Shown in pieces: positions 34,805 to 44,429 of a DNA stretch of 64,000 nucleotides. Within the stretch, counting starts at the first letter, position 1. Every line of letters begins with the position of its first letter. The notes under the pieces were generated by a model that saw only the letters and a list, made by a program, of their open reading frames with translations, did not search any database and had not been told where the DNA came from. The translations under genes were made by a program, and so were the position numbers. The stretch is from Rhodococcus sp. SMB37 (GTDB lineage Bacteria; Actinomycetota; Actinomycetes; Mycobacteriales; Mycobacteriaceae). The stretch is taken from assembly GCF_004345605.1 (NCBI RefSeq), contig NZ_SLVY01000013.1, positions 124,001-188,000 on the forward strand. The letters run 5' to 3'.

Positions 34805-36235
34805 ATGACCACATCTACCAGCGCGGGTCCCGCCGTGAGCGAGTTGCTCGGGAATCAGCAGCAGAAGAACCGGGCGCGACGGACGAGTTCTGCCGCCGAA
34901 CGGCGCGCGCGTATCCAGCGGGTGATCGACATGCTCGTCGCACGCTGCGACGTGATCGTCGACGCGATCGATTCCGACTTCGGCGGACGGCATCCTGGAT
35001 ATTCGACCGTCAACGACGTGCTCGGCTCGTTGACTGCGCTGAAAGACGCGCGCGACCACCTCGAGGAGTGGATGCGGCCCGAGCAGCGTTCGGTGTTCTC
35101 GCCGTACGACCAGCTGGGCGCCACCGCATCGGTGCAGTACCAGCCCAAGGGATCCGTGCTGATCCTGGGAACCTGGAATGCCCCGGTGTACACACTCCTG
35201 AGTCCCTTGGCGGGTGTGCTTGCGGCGGGTAACCGGGCGGTGCTGAAACCGTCCGAGATCGCGTCGCGCACCGCGCAGGTGTTGGCGGATGCGGCTGCGG
35301 AGTTCCTCGATCCTGCCGACGTCGCGGTGGTCACCGGGGGACCGGACATCGCGCAGGCCCTGACGTCGTTGCCGTTCGACCACATCGTGTTCACCGGTGG
35401 TCAGGCTGCAGGCCGGTCGGTGCTGGCGAACGCGGCACGCAATCTTGTGCCGGTCACGCTGGAACTCGGCGGCAAGTCGCCGGTGATCGTCGGGCGCTCG
35501 GCCGATCTCGCGACCGCCGCGTTCCGTATCGCGGTCGGCAAGGCCACCAACGGCGGTCAGCTCTGTGTCAACGCCGACACCCTCTACGTTCCGGCAGAAT
35601 CCCTCGACACGTTCGTCGCCGAGATCCGCGAGGCCTACGGTGAGCTGTTCCCCACGGCCGCAGGAAACCCGGACGTCACGGCCGTCGTCGACGATCGACA
35701 CGCCGCGCGGATCGACGACTACATCCGCGAGGCAGCGGAATCGGGCGCAAGAGTCGAGACGATTCCCGACGAGCCGATCAGCGCATCCGACCGGCGTCGC
35801 CCGTTGCGTCTGGTGGTCGACCCGCCGCTGTCGGCGGCGATCTCGCAGGAGGAGATCTTCGGACCCGCCATGGTGCTGCGGACGTACGACGTTCTCGGGC
35901 AAGTGCTCGACGAGATCAATTCCGGTCCGAAACCTTTGGCGCTGTACTACTTCGGTCAGGACCCGGAGGAACAGCGAATCGTCGTCGAATCCACCACGTC
36001 CGGTGGGGTCACGATCAACGAGGTGCTGATGCACGCCGGCTTGCTCGACGCACCGTTCGGTGGCGTCGGTGCGTCCGGCATGGGCCACTACAACGGTCGC
36101 GAGGGATTCCTCGAGTTCAGCCATGCTCGGACGGTGTTCGTTGCATCCGAACAGGATCCGCGTCGTGAATGGGGAATGTTGCCACCACATGCAGACGGAT
36201 ATCGCGCTGCGATGGTTGCGCAGGTGACCGCGTGA
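34805..36235 (+). CDS. Aldehyde dehydrogenase (coniferyl/class 3 type)
   Basis: 476 aa. Shorter N terminus than the ALDH at 6.5 kb, as in class 3 and coniferyl-aldehyde enzymes. Markers are WNAPVYTLLSPLAGVLAAGN, the cofactor FTGG motif, the general base in LELGGKSPV, the catalytic Cys in NGGQLCVNAD, and EEIFGPAMVL. The terminal Ala codon is followed by TGA that overlaps the alcohol dehydrogenase start as TGATG, so the two form a coupled pair for two-step oxidation of an alcohol to an acid. The substrate is unknown; aromatic or long-chain alcohols are plausible. Confidence 0.9.
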   Translation: MTTSTSAGPAVSELLGNQQQKNRARRTSSAAERRARIQRVIDMLVARCDVIVDAIDSDFGGRHPGYSTVNDVLGSLTALKDARDHLEEWMRPEQRSVFSPYDQLGATASVQYQPKGSVLILGTWNAPVYTLLSPLAGVLAAGNRAVLKPSEIASRTAQVLADAAAEFLDPADVAVVTGGPDIAQALTSLPFDHIVFTGGQAAGRSVLANAARNLVPVTLELGGKSPVIVGRSADLATAAFRIAVGKATNGGQLCVNADTLYVPAESLDTFVAEIREAYGELFPTAAGNPDVTAVVDDRHAARIDDYIREAAESGARVETIPDEPISASDRRRPLRLVVDPPLSAAISQEEIFGPAMVLRTYDVLGQVLDEINSGPKPLALYYFGQDPEEQRIVVESTTSGGVTINEVLMHAGLLDAPFGGVGASGMGHYNGREGFLEFSHARTVFVASEQDPRREWGMLPPHADGYRAAMVAQVTA

Positions 36236-37350
36236 TGCGAACTCGTGGTGCAATCATTCGTCAGGCGCCCGGAACCTACGAGATCGCCGACCTCGACCTC
36301 GACGATCCGCGGCGCGGCGAGATCATGGTCCAAATGGTCGCGGCCGGGTTGTGCCATTCCGACGATCACATCTCCTCCGGAGACCATGCGGTGGGGAGCT
36401 ATCCCATCTGTGGTGGCCACGAAGGCGCGGGCATCGTCGTGCAGGTCGGGCCCGAAACGCATGGCTGGAGTGAGGGCGACCATGCGGTGTTCTCGTTCCT
36501 GGCTGCATGTGGACGGTGCCGGTGGTGTGCGAAAGGCCTGCAGAACCTCTGCGACCGCGGTGCAGCCATCATGACCGGAACCCGCCCCGACGATCCGTCG
36601 AGCTTCCGCCTGAGTCTCGATGGCGTGCCCGTCGCGCAGACGTGCGGGTTGTCGACCTTCAGCGAATTCACCACCGTCAGTGTCGACTCGGCCATCAAGG
36701 TCGACAAGGAGCTACCACTCGAGAAGCTGTGCCTACTCGGGTGTGGTGTAGGTACCGGATGGGGTGCGGCCGTCAATTCCGCGGAGGTGTATCCCGGTCA
36801 GACGATCATCGTGCAGGGTGTCGGTGGGATCGGAATCAATGCCGTGCAGGGTGCCGCGCACGCCGGCGCGGCACAGATCATCGCGGTCGATCCGGTGCCG
36901 TTCAAGCGCGAGAGTGCTCTGAAGTTCGGTGCGACCCACGCTGTCTCGGGCATGGCGGAGGCGACCGAGATCGCGCGGTCGTTCACCAACGGGCAGGGCG
37001 CCGACGCCGCGATCGTCACTGTGGGCGTCACGACCGGGGAGCACATCGCGGAGGCCTTTTCGTCGATCCGCAAGGCCGGCACCTGTGTGGTCACCGGGCT
37101 CGGGTCGATGACCGACGTCGGGATCCCTATCAGCCCGATGGAATTGGTGTTGTATCAGAAACGGCTCCAGGGTTCACTGTTCGGCGCATCCGCGCCTACG
37201 GCCGACATTCCGTGGCTGATCGACCTGTACATCTCGGGAGCGTTGAAGCTCGACGAATTGATCACGTCCACCTACAAGCTCGACGACATCGCTCAGGGAT
37301 TCACCGACATGCACGAGGGGCGGAACCTGCGCGGAGTCGTCCTGTTCTGA
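36235..37350 (+). CDS. NDMA-dependent, zinc-containing alcohol dehydrogenase
   Basis: 371 aa. Medium-chain dehydrogenase. Catalytic zinc ligands are read in GLCHSDDH and GGHEGAG, structural zinc ligands in ACGRCRWCAKGLQNLC (four Cys), and the nucleotide motif in VGGIGINAVQG. The spacing and sequence are like the actinobacterial Rxyl_3153/MNO-type enzymes (M. tuberculosis AdhD, Rv3086), which hold NAD(H) tightly and need an electron acceptor, often mycofactocin. No mycofactocin genes are in this window. ATG 36235 shares a base with the aldehyde dehydrogenase stop codon. Confidence 0.88.
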   Translation: MRTRGAIIRQAPGTYEIADLDLDDPRRGEIMVQMVAAGLCHSDDHISSGDHAVGSYPICGGHEGAGIVVQVGPETHGWSEGDHAVFSFLAACGRCRWCAKGLQNLCDRGAAIMTGTRPDDPSSFRLSLDGVPVAQTCGLSTFSEFTTVSVDSAIKVDKELPLEKLCLLGCGVGTGWGAAVNSAEVYPGQTIIVQGVGGIGINAVQGAAHAGAAQIIAVDPVPFKRESALKFGATHAVSGMAEATEIARSFTNGQGADAAIVTVGVTTGEHIAEAFSSIRKAGTCVVTGLGSMTDVGIPISPMELVLYQKRLQGSLFGASAPTADIPWLIDLYISGALKLDELITSTYKLDDIAQGFTDMHEGRNLRGVVLF

Positions 37351-37377
37351 TGCTTCTGCGACACTGATCCCTATACG

Positions 37378-37419
37378 ACGACAGTGGCTCCCGCCGATCT
37401 CGGCGGGAGCCACTGTCGT
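37378..37419. terminator. Bidirectional hairpin between the alcohol dehydrogenase and fadE5
   Basis: A perfect 19-bp stem (37378-37396 and 37401-37419) with loop ATCT, separating convergent genes. Confidence 0.92.
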
Positions 37420-37453
37420 GTTCTACGAGGCCTTCGGGTCATCTACACGGTCA

Positions 37454-39289
37454 TCAGAACGCGGCTTCGTCGAGCTCCATGATGTCGAGGTCGACATCCG
37501 TGATGATGTTGCGCGATGTGGTCAGGGTCGGCAGCACGTTCTTCGCGAAGAAGGACGCCGCTGCGACCTTGCCCTCGTAGAACGCCTTGTCCTTCGCATC
37601 CGGGTTCGCGTCGAGCGCGGCCAGTGCGATCTCGGCGTGCTCGAGAAGCAGCCAGCCGATGAGCAGGTCGCCGAACGACTCGAGGAAGCGGACGGAACCG
37701 AGACCGACCTTGTACAGCTCGGTGGGCTGTTCCTGAGCACCCATGAGGAACTGGGTGAGGGTCGCGACCATGGTCTGGGCGTCCTCGAGGGCCGTGGCCA
37801 GCAGGGCGCGCTCCGGCTTGAGGCGCTGGTCGGCGGTGTCGGATTCGAGGAACTTCTTGACCTGGCCTGCGACGTGTGCGAGAGCGACTCCGCGGTCGCG
37901 GGCGATCTTGCGGAAGAAGAAGTCCTGCGCCTGGATCGCGGTGGTGCCCTCGTACAGGGAGTCGATCTTCGCGTCGCGGATGTACTGCTCGATCGGGTAG
38001 TCCTGCAGGAAGCCCGAACCACCGAAGGTCTGCAGCGAATCGGTCAGGTACTGGTAGGCACGCTCGGAGCCGCAGCCCTTGACGACCGGCAGGAGCAGGT
38101 CGTTGATGCGGTGCGCGAGCTCGGCGTCGGCGCCCGAGACCTGTTCGGCGACGACGTCGTCCTGGTGCGCGGCGGTGTAGAGGTACACGGCGCGCAGGCC
38201 CTCGGAGTAGGCCTTCTGCATTGCGAGCGACCGGCGGACGTCCGGGTGGTGCATGATCGACACGCGCGGGGCGGCCTTGTCGGACATCTTGGTCAGGTCG
38301 GCGCCCTGGATGCGTTCCTTGGCGTAGTCGAGGGCGTTGAGGTAGCCCGTGGACAGGGTCGCGATTGCCTTGGTGCCCACCATCATGCGAGCGTGCTCGA
38401 TGACGTCGAACATCTGCGCGATGCCGTTGTGGACCTCGCCGACGAGCCAGCCCTGGGCCGGAATGCCGTGGCCGCCGAAGGTGACCTCGCAGGTTGCGGA
38501 GGCCTTGATGCCCATCTTGTGCTCGACATTGGTGACGAACACGCCGTTGCGCTCGCCCATCTCGTTCTTCTCGAAATCGAAGTGGGTCTTCGGGACGAAG
38601 AACAGCGACAGGCCCTTGGTGCCCGGTCCGGCGCCTTCGGGGCGCGCGAGCACGAGGTGGAAGATGTTCTCGAACAGATCGTCGGAGTCGGCGGAGGTGA
38701 TGAACCGCTTCACGCCCTCGATGTGCCAGGAGCCGTCGTCCTGCTTGATCGCCTTGGTGCGGCCCGCGCCCACGTCGGAGCCGGCATCGGGCTCGGTGAG
38801 GACCATGGTGGCGCCCCAGCCGCGCTCGACGCAGGTGGTGGCCCACTTCTTCTGCTCGTCGGTGCCGTTCTCGAAGAGCACGCCGGCGAAAGCCGGGCCT
38901 GCGGCATACATGAAGGCTGCGGGCTGCGCGCCGAGCATCATCTCGTTGACTGCCCACAGGAGGCTGCGCGGCGACTCGGTGCCGCCGATCTCCTCGGGGA
39001 TGCCCATGGACCAGTATCCGGCGTCCCACCAGGCACGGAAGGACTTCTTGAACGGCTCCGGGAGGGTCACGGAGTGGGTCTCGGGATCGAATACCGGGGG
39101 GTTGCGGTCGGCGTCGGCGAAGCCCTCGGCTGCCGGGCCCTCTGCGAGGGCCTTGACCTCGGAGAGGATGCCGCGCGCGGTCTCTTCGTCGAGGTCGCCG
39201 AACTTGCCGGCTTCGAGGACCTTCTGAATCTTCAGGAACTCGAAGAGGTTGAACTCGAGGTCGCGGAGGTTGCTCTTGTAATGGCCCAT
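37454..39289 (-). CDS. fadE5: Acyl-CoA dehydrogenase FadE5
   Basis: 611 aa, the extended acyl-CoA dehydrogenase type with an additional C-terminal helical domain. FAD-binding and substrate regions are recognisable ([37 protein letters not shown] near residue 160), as is the catalytic base region [21 protein letters not shown] near 440. It matches M. tuberculosis Rv0244c (FadE5), which dehydrogenates a broad range of saturated fatty acyl-CoAs at the first step of beta-oxidation. Two copies of the TTACTCGTC motif lie 58-97 bp upstream, so it is probably co-regulated with fabG4 and fadA2. Convergent with the alcohol dehydrogenase. Confidence 0.95.
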   Translation of the reverse strand: MGHYKSNLRDLEFNLFEFLKIQKVLEAGKFGDLDEETARGILSEVKALAEGPAAEGFADADRNPPVFDPETHSVTLPEPFKKSFRAWWDAGYWSMGIPEEIGGTESPRSLLWAVNEMMLGAQPAAFMYAAGPAFAGVLFENGTDEQKKWATTCVERGWGATMVLTEPDAGSDVGAGRTKAIKQDDGSWHIEGVKRFITSADSDDLFENIFHLVLARPEGAGPGTKGLSLFFVPKTHFDFEKNEMGERNGVFVTNVEHKMGIKASATCEVTFGGHGIPAQGWLVGEVHNGIAQMFDVIEHARMMVGTKAIATLSTGYLNALDYAKERIQGADLTKMSDKAAPRVSIMHHPDVRRSLAMQKAYSEGLRAVYLYTAAHQDDVVAEQVSGADAELAHRINDLLLPVVKGCGSERAYQYLTDSLQTFGGSGFLQDYPIEQYIRDAKIDSLYEGTTAIQAQDFFFRKIARDRGVALAHVAGQVKKFLESDTADQRLKPERALLATALEDAQTMVATLTQFLMGAQEQPTELYKVGLGSVRFLESFGDLLIGWLLLEHAEIALAALDANPDAKDKAFYEGKVAAASFFAKNVLPTLTTSRNIITDVDLDIMELDEAAF

Positions 39290-39346
39290 GTCTGTGCTCT
39301 GTCTCCCAGTGCGGTCCGGTGTCTTTCCTAGTACCGCCCAAGTTTA

Positions 39347-39385
39347 TTACTCGTCGGTAACATCTCCATGTTACTCGTCAGGCAA
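39347..39385 (-). promoter_or_regulatory. Double operator-like motif upstream of fadE5
   Basis: TTACTCGTCGGTAA (39347-39360) and TTACTCGTCAGGCAA (39371-39385) start 24 bp apart. The first shares 11 of 14 positions with the tetR site (in revcomp) and TTACTC.T..GTAA with the fabG4/fadA2 site. It lies 58-97 bp before the fadE5 start. Confidence 0.6.
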
Positions 39386-39994
39386 CTAACTGCCAAGGCC
39401 GATTTTACGGGCAACGACGAGCGCATCGATGGCAGTTCCGGAAACTGTTTCTCGGTATCTCCGCTCGGCCACCTGGATTTCCAGCCTACCGTCGATTTCT
39501 TCGACGATATCTGTTGGTGTGTAAAGGATTTCACCGTTCTGTGGCCCTCCGGCACCCTCTTCGATATTTGTTCTGTCGTGCCCCAGAAATATGAGGATTC
39601 CTTCAGGTTCGAGCGAATTGATCGCATTGTCGATCAGTGCTGCGCGCTGTGCCGGAGGGAAGTGCAGGAATACGGAGAGGATCAGATCATAAGGGCCGCC
39701 GAATGCGCCCTGTGTCACATCCGACCGCAGGTACTGCAAGCGGTCACGCGACCGCTTCGGCGCCTGCGCCGCGACCTGCCGGGCCTTGTCGAGGGCCACT
39801 TCGGAGAAGTCCGTACCTACTACTTCCCAACCTCGGGTTGCGAGCCACAGGGAATGCCGCCCCTCGCCGCACCCGAGGTCGAGTGCACGACCGTGGGGGA
39901 GGGCGGTGGCGAACTCGACGACGACGGGGTTTGGTGGCGCCCCCCACACGAGTTCTTCGGCCTGATACTTCTCGTCCCAGTCATGTGCGTCCAT
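39386..39994 (-). CDS. Class I SAM-dependent methyltransferase
   Basis: 202 aa. Motif I LDLGCGEGRHSLWLA is near residue 39, and the second strand ends in VVGTDFSEVAL. The start WDEKYQAEELVWGAPPNPVV resembles thiopurine or tellurite-type and UbiE-like small-molecule methyltransferases. Composition of the second half is less GC-rich than the neighbours, a possible mark of transfer. The stop codon lies directly at the fadE5 operator region. It is divergent from the fabH-like gene. The acceptor is unknown. Confidence 0.85.
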   Translation of the reverse strand: MDAHDWDEKYQAEELVWGAPPNPVVVEFATALPHGRALDLGCGEGRHSLWLATRGWEVVGTDFSEVALDKARQVAAQAPKRSRDRLQYLRSDVTQGAFGGPYDLILSVFLHFPPAQRAALIDNAINSLEPEGILIFLGHDRTNIEEGAGGPQNGEILYTPTDIVEEIDGRLEIQVAERRYRETVSGTAIDALVVARKIGLGS

Positions 39995-40146
39995 GACGGA
40001 AAGGTAGCCCGTCGGCTTCCTCCGCTACCCTGCCCTGGAACGAGTTCTACTAGGGGTGTCGCGGATGGCGCTTCCGACCCGCGATACCGTGTCCCGACGG
40101 CGATGCTAGGACAGTAGCGCCACGATGATGTAGAGGAGTTTTCCGG

Positions 40147-41169
40147 ATGGGTGCACAGATCGCCGCTCCTGCGCCGTTGCGGAACAGCGTGCTGCTCGGG
40201 CTGGGTGTTCACCGCCCCGAGCGCGTCGTCACGAACGAGGAGATCTGCCTGCAGATCGACTCGAGCGACGAGTGGATCCAGTCGCGTTCCGGCATCAAGG
40301 AGCGCCGATTCGCGAAAGCTCACCCTGAGGAATCGATCGTCGAGATGTCGATCAGTGCCTCCGAGAAAGCCCTCGAAGCGGCGAAGCTGACCGGCGCGCA
40401 GATCGACACCGTGATCGTCGCGTGCTCCACCTACGGCTTCCAGACCCCGCAGGCTGCGGCGCTCGTCGCCGACAAGATCGGTACCAACGGAGCCGCTGCG
40501 CTCGATATCCAAGCCGGTTGTGCAGGCTTCTGTTACGCGCTGGGTGTCGCATCCGACCTGGTCCGCGCCGGATCCGCGACCAACGTGCTCGTTGTCGGCG
40601 TCGAGCGCATGAGCGACGCCACCAACCCCACCGACCGCTCCGTGCGATTCATCTTCGGTGACGGTGCCGGCGCCGTGGTCGTGGGCGCGTCCGACGAAGT
40701 GGGCATCGGCCCCACCGTGTGGGGATCCGACGGCTCCCAGGGCAACGCGATCCGGCAGGAACCCGACTGGGTCGACTTTGCGCAGAACCCCACCCAGCCG
40801 CGTCCGTGGATCATCATGGAGGGCACCGCGGTGTTCCGCTGGGCGGCCTTCGAGATGAGCAAGTACGTGCGCCAGGTTGCCGACAAGGCCGGTGTCGCGC
40901 TCGAAGATCTCGATGCGTTCGTGCCGCACCAGGCGAATCTGCGGATCAACGACGTCATCGTCCGTCAGCTCGAGCTGCCCGACTCCGTCGCGGTCGCCGA
41001 CGACATCATCGAGACCGGCAACACTTCCGCGGCGTCCATCCCGCTCGCCATGGAGAAGATGCTGCGCACCGGTCAGGTCGAGCCGGGCGCCACCGCGCTG
41101 CTGCTCGCCTTCGGCGCCGGCCTGTCCTTTGCAGGCCAGGTCGTCAAGATGCCGCCGCTGGCCCAGTAG
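40147..41169 (+). CDS. 3-oxoacyl-ACP synthase III-like protein (FabH family)
   Basis: 340 aa. The Cys-His-Asn triad is complete: Cys125 in QAGCAGFC, His261 in PHQANLRI, Asn292 in GNTSAASIP. FabH starts fatty-acid chains by condensing acyl-CoA with malonyl-ACP; in mycolate producers it links FAS I to FAS II. Outside a fab cluster and followed by an unrelated gene 3 bp later, this could be the housekeeping FabH or a specialised paralogue. The ATG at 40147 follows GAGGAG. Confidence 0.9.
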   Translation: MGAQIAAPAPLRNSVLLGLGVHRPERVVTNEEICLQIDSSDEWIQSRSGIKERRFAKAHPEESIVEMSISASEKALEAAKLTGAQIDTVIVACSTYGFQTPQAAALVADKIGTNGAAALDIQAGCAGFCYALGVASDLVRAGSATNVLVVGVERMSDATNPTDRSVRFIFGDGAGAVVVGASDEVGIGPTVWGSDGSQGNAIRQEPDWVDFAQNPTQPRPWIIMEGTAVFRWAAFEMSKYVRQVADKAGVALEDLDAFVPHQANLRINDVIVRQLELPDSVAVADDIIETGNTSAASIPLAMEKMLRTGQVEPGATALLLAFGAGLSFAGQVVKMPPLAQ

Positions 41170-41172
41170 TTC

Positions 41173-41898
41173 ATGGCCGGTAAGAAGAAGTCATCGATCC
41201 CTCGATGGCTCTGGTTGCTGTGTTTCGTCGTGGTCTCCGTGGCCATGGTTCTACTCGAACCGTACGACTCCGACTCGTCCGATGCCGCCACCTCGTCGGG
41301 TGGCACCGGGCCGTCGTCGACCTACAGCGGGTCGGCTGCACTACAGGCGCTCGCGGCGCTTCCCGTGCGCGACGCCGCATCGCAGAGCGGCTACGAACGT
41401 GAGGAGTTCGGCTCCGCGTGGACCGACAGCGTCACCGTCGAGTTCGGCAAGAACGGCTGCGATACGCGCAACGACATCCTCAAACGCGACCTCGTGCACA
41501 TCTCCCTCGAACCTGCCACCAAGGACTGCACCGTGCGTACGGGCACGCTCCACGACCCGTACACCGGTAACGAGATCTTCTTCCGGCGTGGCACGGCCAC
41601 GTCGTCGCAGGTGCAGATCGACCACGTCGTCGCTCTGTCCAACGCGTGGAAGACCGGCGCGCAGCAACTCGACGAGCAGCAGCGCAAGAATCTGGCGAAC
41701 GATCCTCGCAACCTGATCGCCGTCGACGGGCCCACCAACCAGTCGAAGGGCGACTCCGACGCCGCGCAGTGGCTTCCGCCCAACGCCGCGTACCACTGCG
41801 ACTACGTGGCGCAGCAGGTCGAGGTCAAAACCGTCTACCAGTTGTGGGTGACGCCCGCCGAGCACGAGGCGATGTCCCGGGTCCTCGCTTCCTGCTGA
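41173..41898 (+). CDS. Membrane-anchored/secreted HNH-family nuclease (DUF1524/GmrSD C-type)
   Basis: 241 aa. A basic N terminus and hydrophobic segment (residues 11-28) act as signal anchor, followed by a Ser/Asp/Gly linker. The nuclease core has IDHVVALSNAW near residues 149-159, the N-x-L pair in NDPRNLIAVDG (177-186) and KGDSDAAQWLPP (192-202), the DUF1524 variant of the HNH fold. Cys at 96 and 119 may form a disulfide. The start is 3 bp after the FabH-like stop codon, so they are co-transcribed. Actinobacteria code many such exported nucleases, probably for nutrient DNA or competition. Confidence 0.88.
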   Translation: MAGKKKSSIPRWLWLLCFVVVSVAMVLLEPYDSDSSDAATSSGGTGPSSTYSGSAALQALAALPVRDAASQSGYEREEFGSAWTDSVTVEFGKNGCDTRNDILKRDLVHISLEPATKDCTVRTGTLHDPYTGNEIFFRRGTATSSQVQIDHVVALSNAWKTGAQQLDEQQRKNLANDPRNLIAVDGPTNQSKGDSDAAQWLPPNAAYHCDYVAQQVEVKTVYQLWVTPAEHEAMSRVLASC

Positions 41899-42056
41899 TC
41901 CGGCGCCCGGTGCACGGGAGCACAGACGGCCTTCACCCACGCACACGGCACTTGAATATCATCGTTGTGTCGCACGTAACCTGAGACGCGACGCGATTCC
42001 GGTGGCCACACCCGGTGCTGTTCGGAATCGGACCGATACGACGTGGGAGAACCGCC

Positions 42057-44294
42057 ATGAGCGCCGATAAACCGAAAATCATCTACACGTTGACAGACGA
42101 GGCGCCGCTACTCGCGACGCACGCCTTCCTGCCCATCGTGCGTACCTTCGCCGGCGCCGCGGGCATCGAGGTCGAGTCGACCGACATTTCGGTGTCGGCG
42201 CGGATTCTGGCCGCGTTCCCCGACCGCCTCACCGAGGAGCAGCGCGTTCCGGACACCCTGGCCGAGCTGGGGCGTCTGACGCAACTGCCCGAAACCAACA
42301 TCATCAAACTGCCCAACATCAGCGCATCCGTGCCGCAGCTCCTCGCCGCGATCAAGGAATTGCAGGGCAAGGGCTACGCGATTCCGGATTTCCCGGACGA
42401 CCCCAAGACCGACGAAGAGCGTGACATCCGCGAGCGTTACGGCAAGATCCTCGGCAGTGCCGTCAACCCGGTCCTGCGTGAAGGAAACTCCGACCGGCGT
42501 GCACCCCGCGCGGTGAAGGAATACGCCCGCAAGCACCCGCACAGCATGGGTGAGTGGTCGATGGCGTCGCGCAGCCACGTCGCGCATATGCAGCACGGCG
42601 ATTTCTACCACGGCGAGAAGTCGATGACGCTCGACAAGGCGCGCAACATCCGCATGGAACTCGTGACCGAGAACGGCGAGACGATCGTTCTCAAGCCCGA
42701 GGTGTCGCTGGGCGAGGGCGACATCGTGGACAGCATGTTCATGAGCAAGAAGGCCCTGCTCGAGTTCTACGAAGAGCAGATGGAGGATGCGCGCAAGACC
42801 GGCGTGATGTTCTCCTTGCACGTCAAGGCGACGATGATGAAGGTCTCGCACCCCATCGTCTTCGGCCACGCAGTGAAGGTCTTCTACAAGGACGCCTTCG
42901 CCAAGCATCAGGCGCTGTTCGACGAACTCGGCGTCAATGTCAACAACGGCCTCGTCGACCTCTACGACAAGATCGAGACGCTGCCCAGCACGCAGCGCGA
43001 AGAGATCATCAAGGACCTGCACGAGTGCCACGAGCATCGTCCCGAGCTGGCGATGGTCGACTCGGCCAACGGCATCTCGAACTTCCATTCGCCCAGTGAT
43101 GTCATCGTCGATGCCTCGATGCCGGCGATGATCCGCATGGGCGGAAAAATGTACGGCGCCGACGGGCGACCCAAGGACGCCAAGGCAGTGATGCCGGAGT
43201 CCACCTTCGCGCGCATCTACCAGGAGATCATCAACTTCTGTAAGACCAACGGTGCGTTCGACCCCACCACCATGGGCACCGTCCCCAACGTCGGGCTCAT
43301 GGCGCAGAAGGCCGAGGAATACGGCTCGCACGACAAGACCTTCGAGATTCCGGAGGAGGGCGAAGCCAACTTCGTGGACGCCGACACCGGTGAAGTGCTG
43401 CTCAGCCAGCACGTCGAGGCAGGCGACATCTGGCGCATGTGCACCGTCAAGGACGCGCCGATCCGCGACTGGGTCAAGCTCGCGGTCACCCGCGCACGCA
43501 ACTCCGGAATGCCGGTCCTGTTCTGGCTCGACCCGTACCGCCCGCACGAGAACGAGCTGATCAAGAAGGTCGAGCTGTACCTGCAGGATCACGACACCGA
43601 GGGCCTCGACATCCAGATCATGTCGCAGGTGCGCTCGATGCGGTACACGCTGGAGCGGGTGATCCGCGGATTGGACACCATCGCGGCGACCGGCAACATC
43701 CTGCGCGACTATCTCACCGACCTGTTCCCGATCCTGGAACTCGGCACCAGCGCCAAGATGCTGTCCGTCGTCCCGCTGATGGCCGGCGGCGGCATGTACG
43801 AGACGGGCGCAGGCGGTTCGGCTCCCAAGCACGTCAAGCAGCTCGTCGAAGAGAATCACCTGCGCTGGGATTCGCTCGGTGAGTTCCTGGCGTTGGCCGT
43901 CAGCCTCGAGGACCTCGGCATCAAGAACGACAACGGACACGCCAAGATCCTGGCCGACGCTCTCGATGCCGCGACCGGCAAGCTGCTGGACGAGAACAAG
44001 AACCCGTCCCGCAAGACCGGCGAGCTCGACAACCGCGGCAGCCAGTACTACCTCGCCCTGTACTGGGCGCAGGAACTCGCCGCGCAGACCGAGGACAAGG
44101 AGCTGGCGGAGCGCTTCGCCCCGCTCGCCCAGACCTTGGCCGAGAACGAGGACACCATCGTGCGCGAGCTCATCGAGGTGCAGGGCTCCCCGGTCGACAT
44201 CGGTGGTTACTACCAGCTGGACCGCGAGAAGGCAGACTCTGTGATGCGGCCGAGCAAGACCCTCAACGACGCACTGGCGTCTGTGCAGGTCTGA
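42057..44294 (+). CDS. icd: Monomeric NADP-dependent isocitrate dehydrogenase
   Basis: 745 aa, the size of the 80-kDa monomeric type, which oxidises isocitrate to 2-oxoglutarate with NADP in the TCA cycle. It starts at ATG 42057 ([28 protein letters not shown]). Family signatures include [30 protein letters not shown] and the NADP region [31 protein letters not shown] near 540. It stands alone with a 158-bp upstream region and a strong terminator. Not related to the dimeric Icd1. Confidence 0.97.
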   Translation: MSADKPKIIYTLTDEAPLLATHAFLPIVRTFAGAAGIEVESTDISVSARILAAFPDRLTEEQRVPDTLAELGRLTQLPETNIIKLPNISASVPQLLAAIKELQGKGYAIPDFPDDPKTDEERDIRERYGKILGSAVNPVLREGNSDRRAPRAVKEYARKHPHSMGEWSMASRSHVAHMQHGDFYHGEKSMTLDKARNIRMELVTENGETIVLKPEVSLGEGDIVDSMFMSKKALLEFYEEQMEDARKTGVMFSLHVKATMMKVSHPIVFGHAVKVFYKDAFAKHQALFDELGVNVNNGLVDLYDKIETLPSTQREEIIKDLHECHEHRPELAMVDSANGISNFHSPSDVIVDASMPAMIRMGGKMYGADGRPKDAKAVMPESTFARIYQEIINFCKTNGAFDPTTMGTVPNVGLMAQKAEEYGSHDKTFEIPEEGEANFVDADTGEVLLSQHVEAGDIWRMCTVKDAPIRDWVKLAVTRARNSGMPVLFWLDPYRPHENELIKKVELYLQDHDTEGLDIQIMSQVRSMRYTLERVIRGLDTIAATGNILRDYLTDLFPILELGTSAKMLSVVPLMAGGGMYETGAGGSAPKHVKQLVEENHLRWDSLGEFLALAVSLEDLGIKNDNGHAKILADALDAATGKLLDENKNPSRKTGELDNRGSQYYLALYWAQELAAQTEDKELAERFAPLAQTLAENEDTIVRELIEVQGSPVDIGGYYQLDREKADSVMRPSKTLNDALASVQV

Positions 44295-44333
44295 TCTCCG
44301 ACCGCCGAATGATCTGACACCGAATAAATCTCT

Positions 44334-44374
44334 GACACCCATTACGGACCATCGACGTCCGTGATGGGTGTCAC
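44334..44374 (+). terminator. Terminator after icd
   Basis: A 17-bp stem with one G-T wobble: TGACACCCAT (44334-44343) with 44365-44374, and ACGGAC/GTCCGT inside; 7-nt loop. It lies between icd and the convergent E1 gene. Confidence 0.85.
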
Positions 44375-44429
44375 TGCCGGTGCATCCACGGCGCACTCAT
44401 CACCGATGAATGAGTCCAGGGAGCCCCGA

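Noticed and set aside
37418-39331. Long plus-strand open frame (637 codons) opposite fadE5
   Set aside because: It is a mirror of the real gene's codon pattern in GC-rich DNA, has no ribosome-binding site or recognisable domain, and fadE5 fills the other strand completely. The same holds for long frames opposite pckG, icd, cysK and the P450.
39386-39994. Methyltransferase gene as a recent horizontal transfer
   Set aside because: Its second half looks somewhat less GC-rich, but the impression was not measured and no flanking repeats or mobility genes are present.
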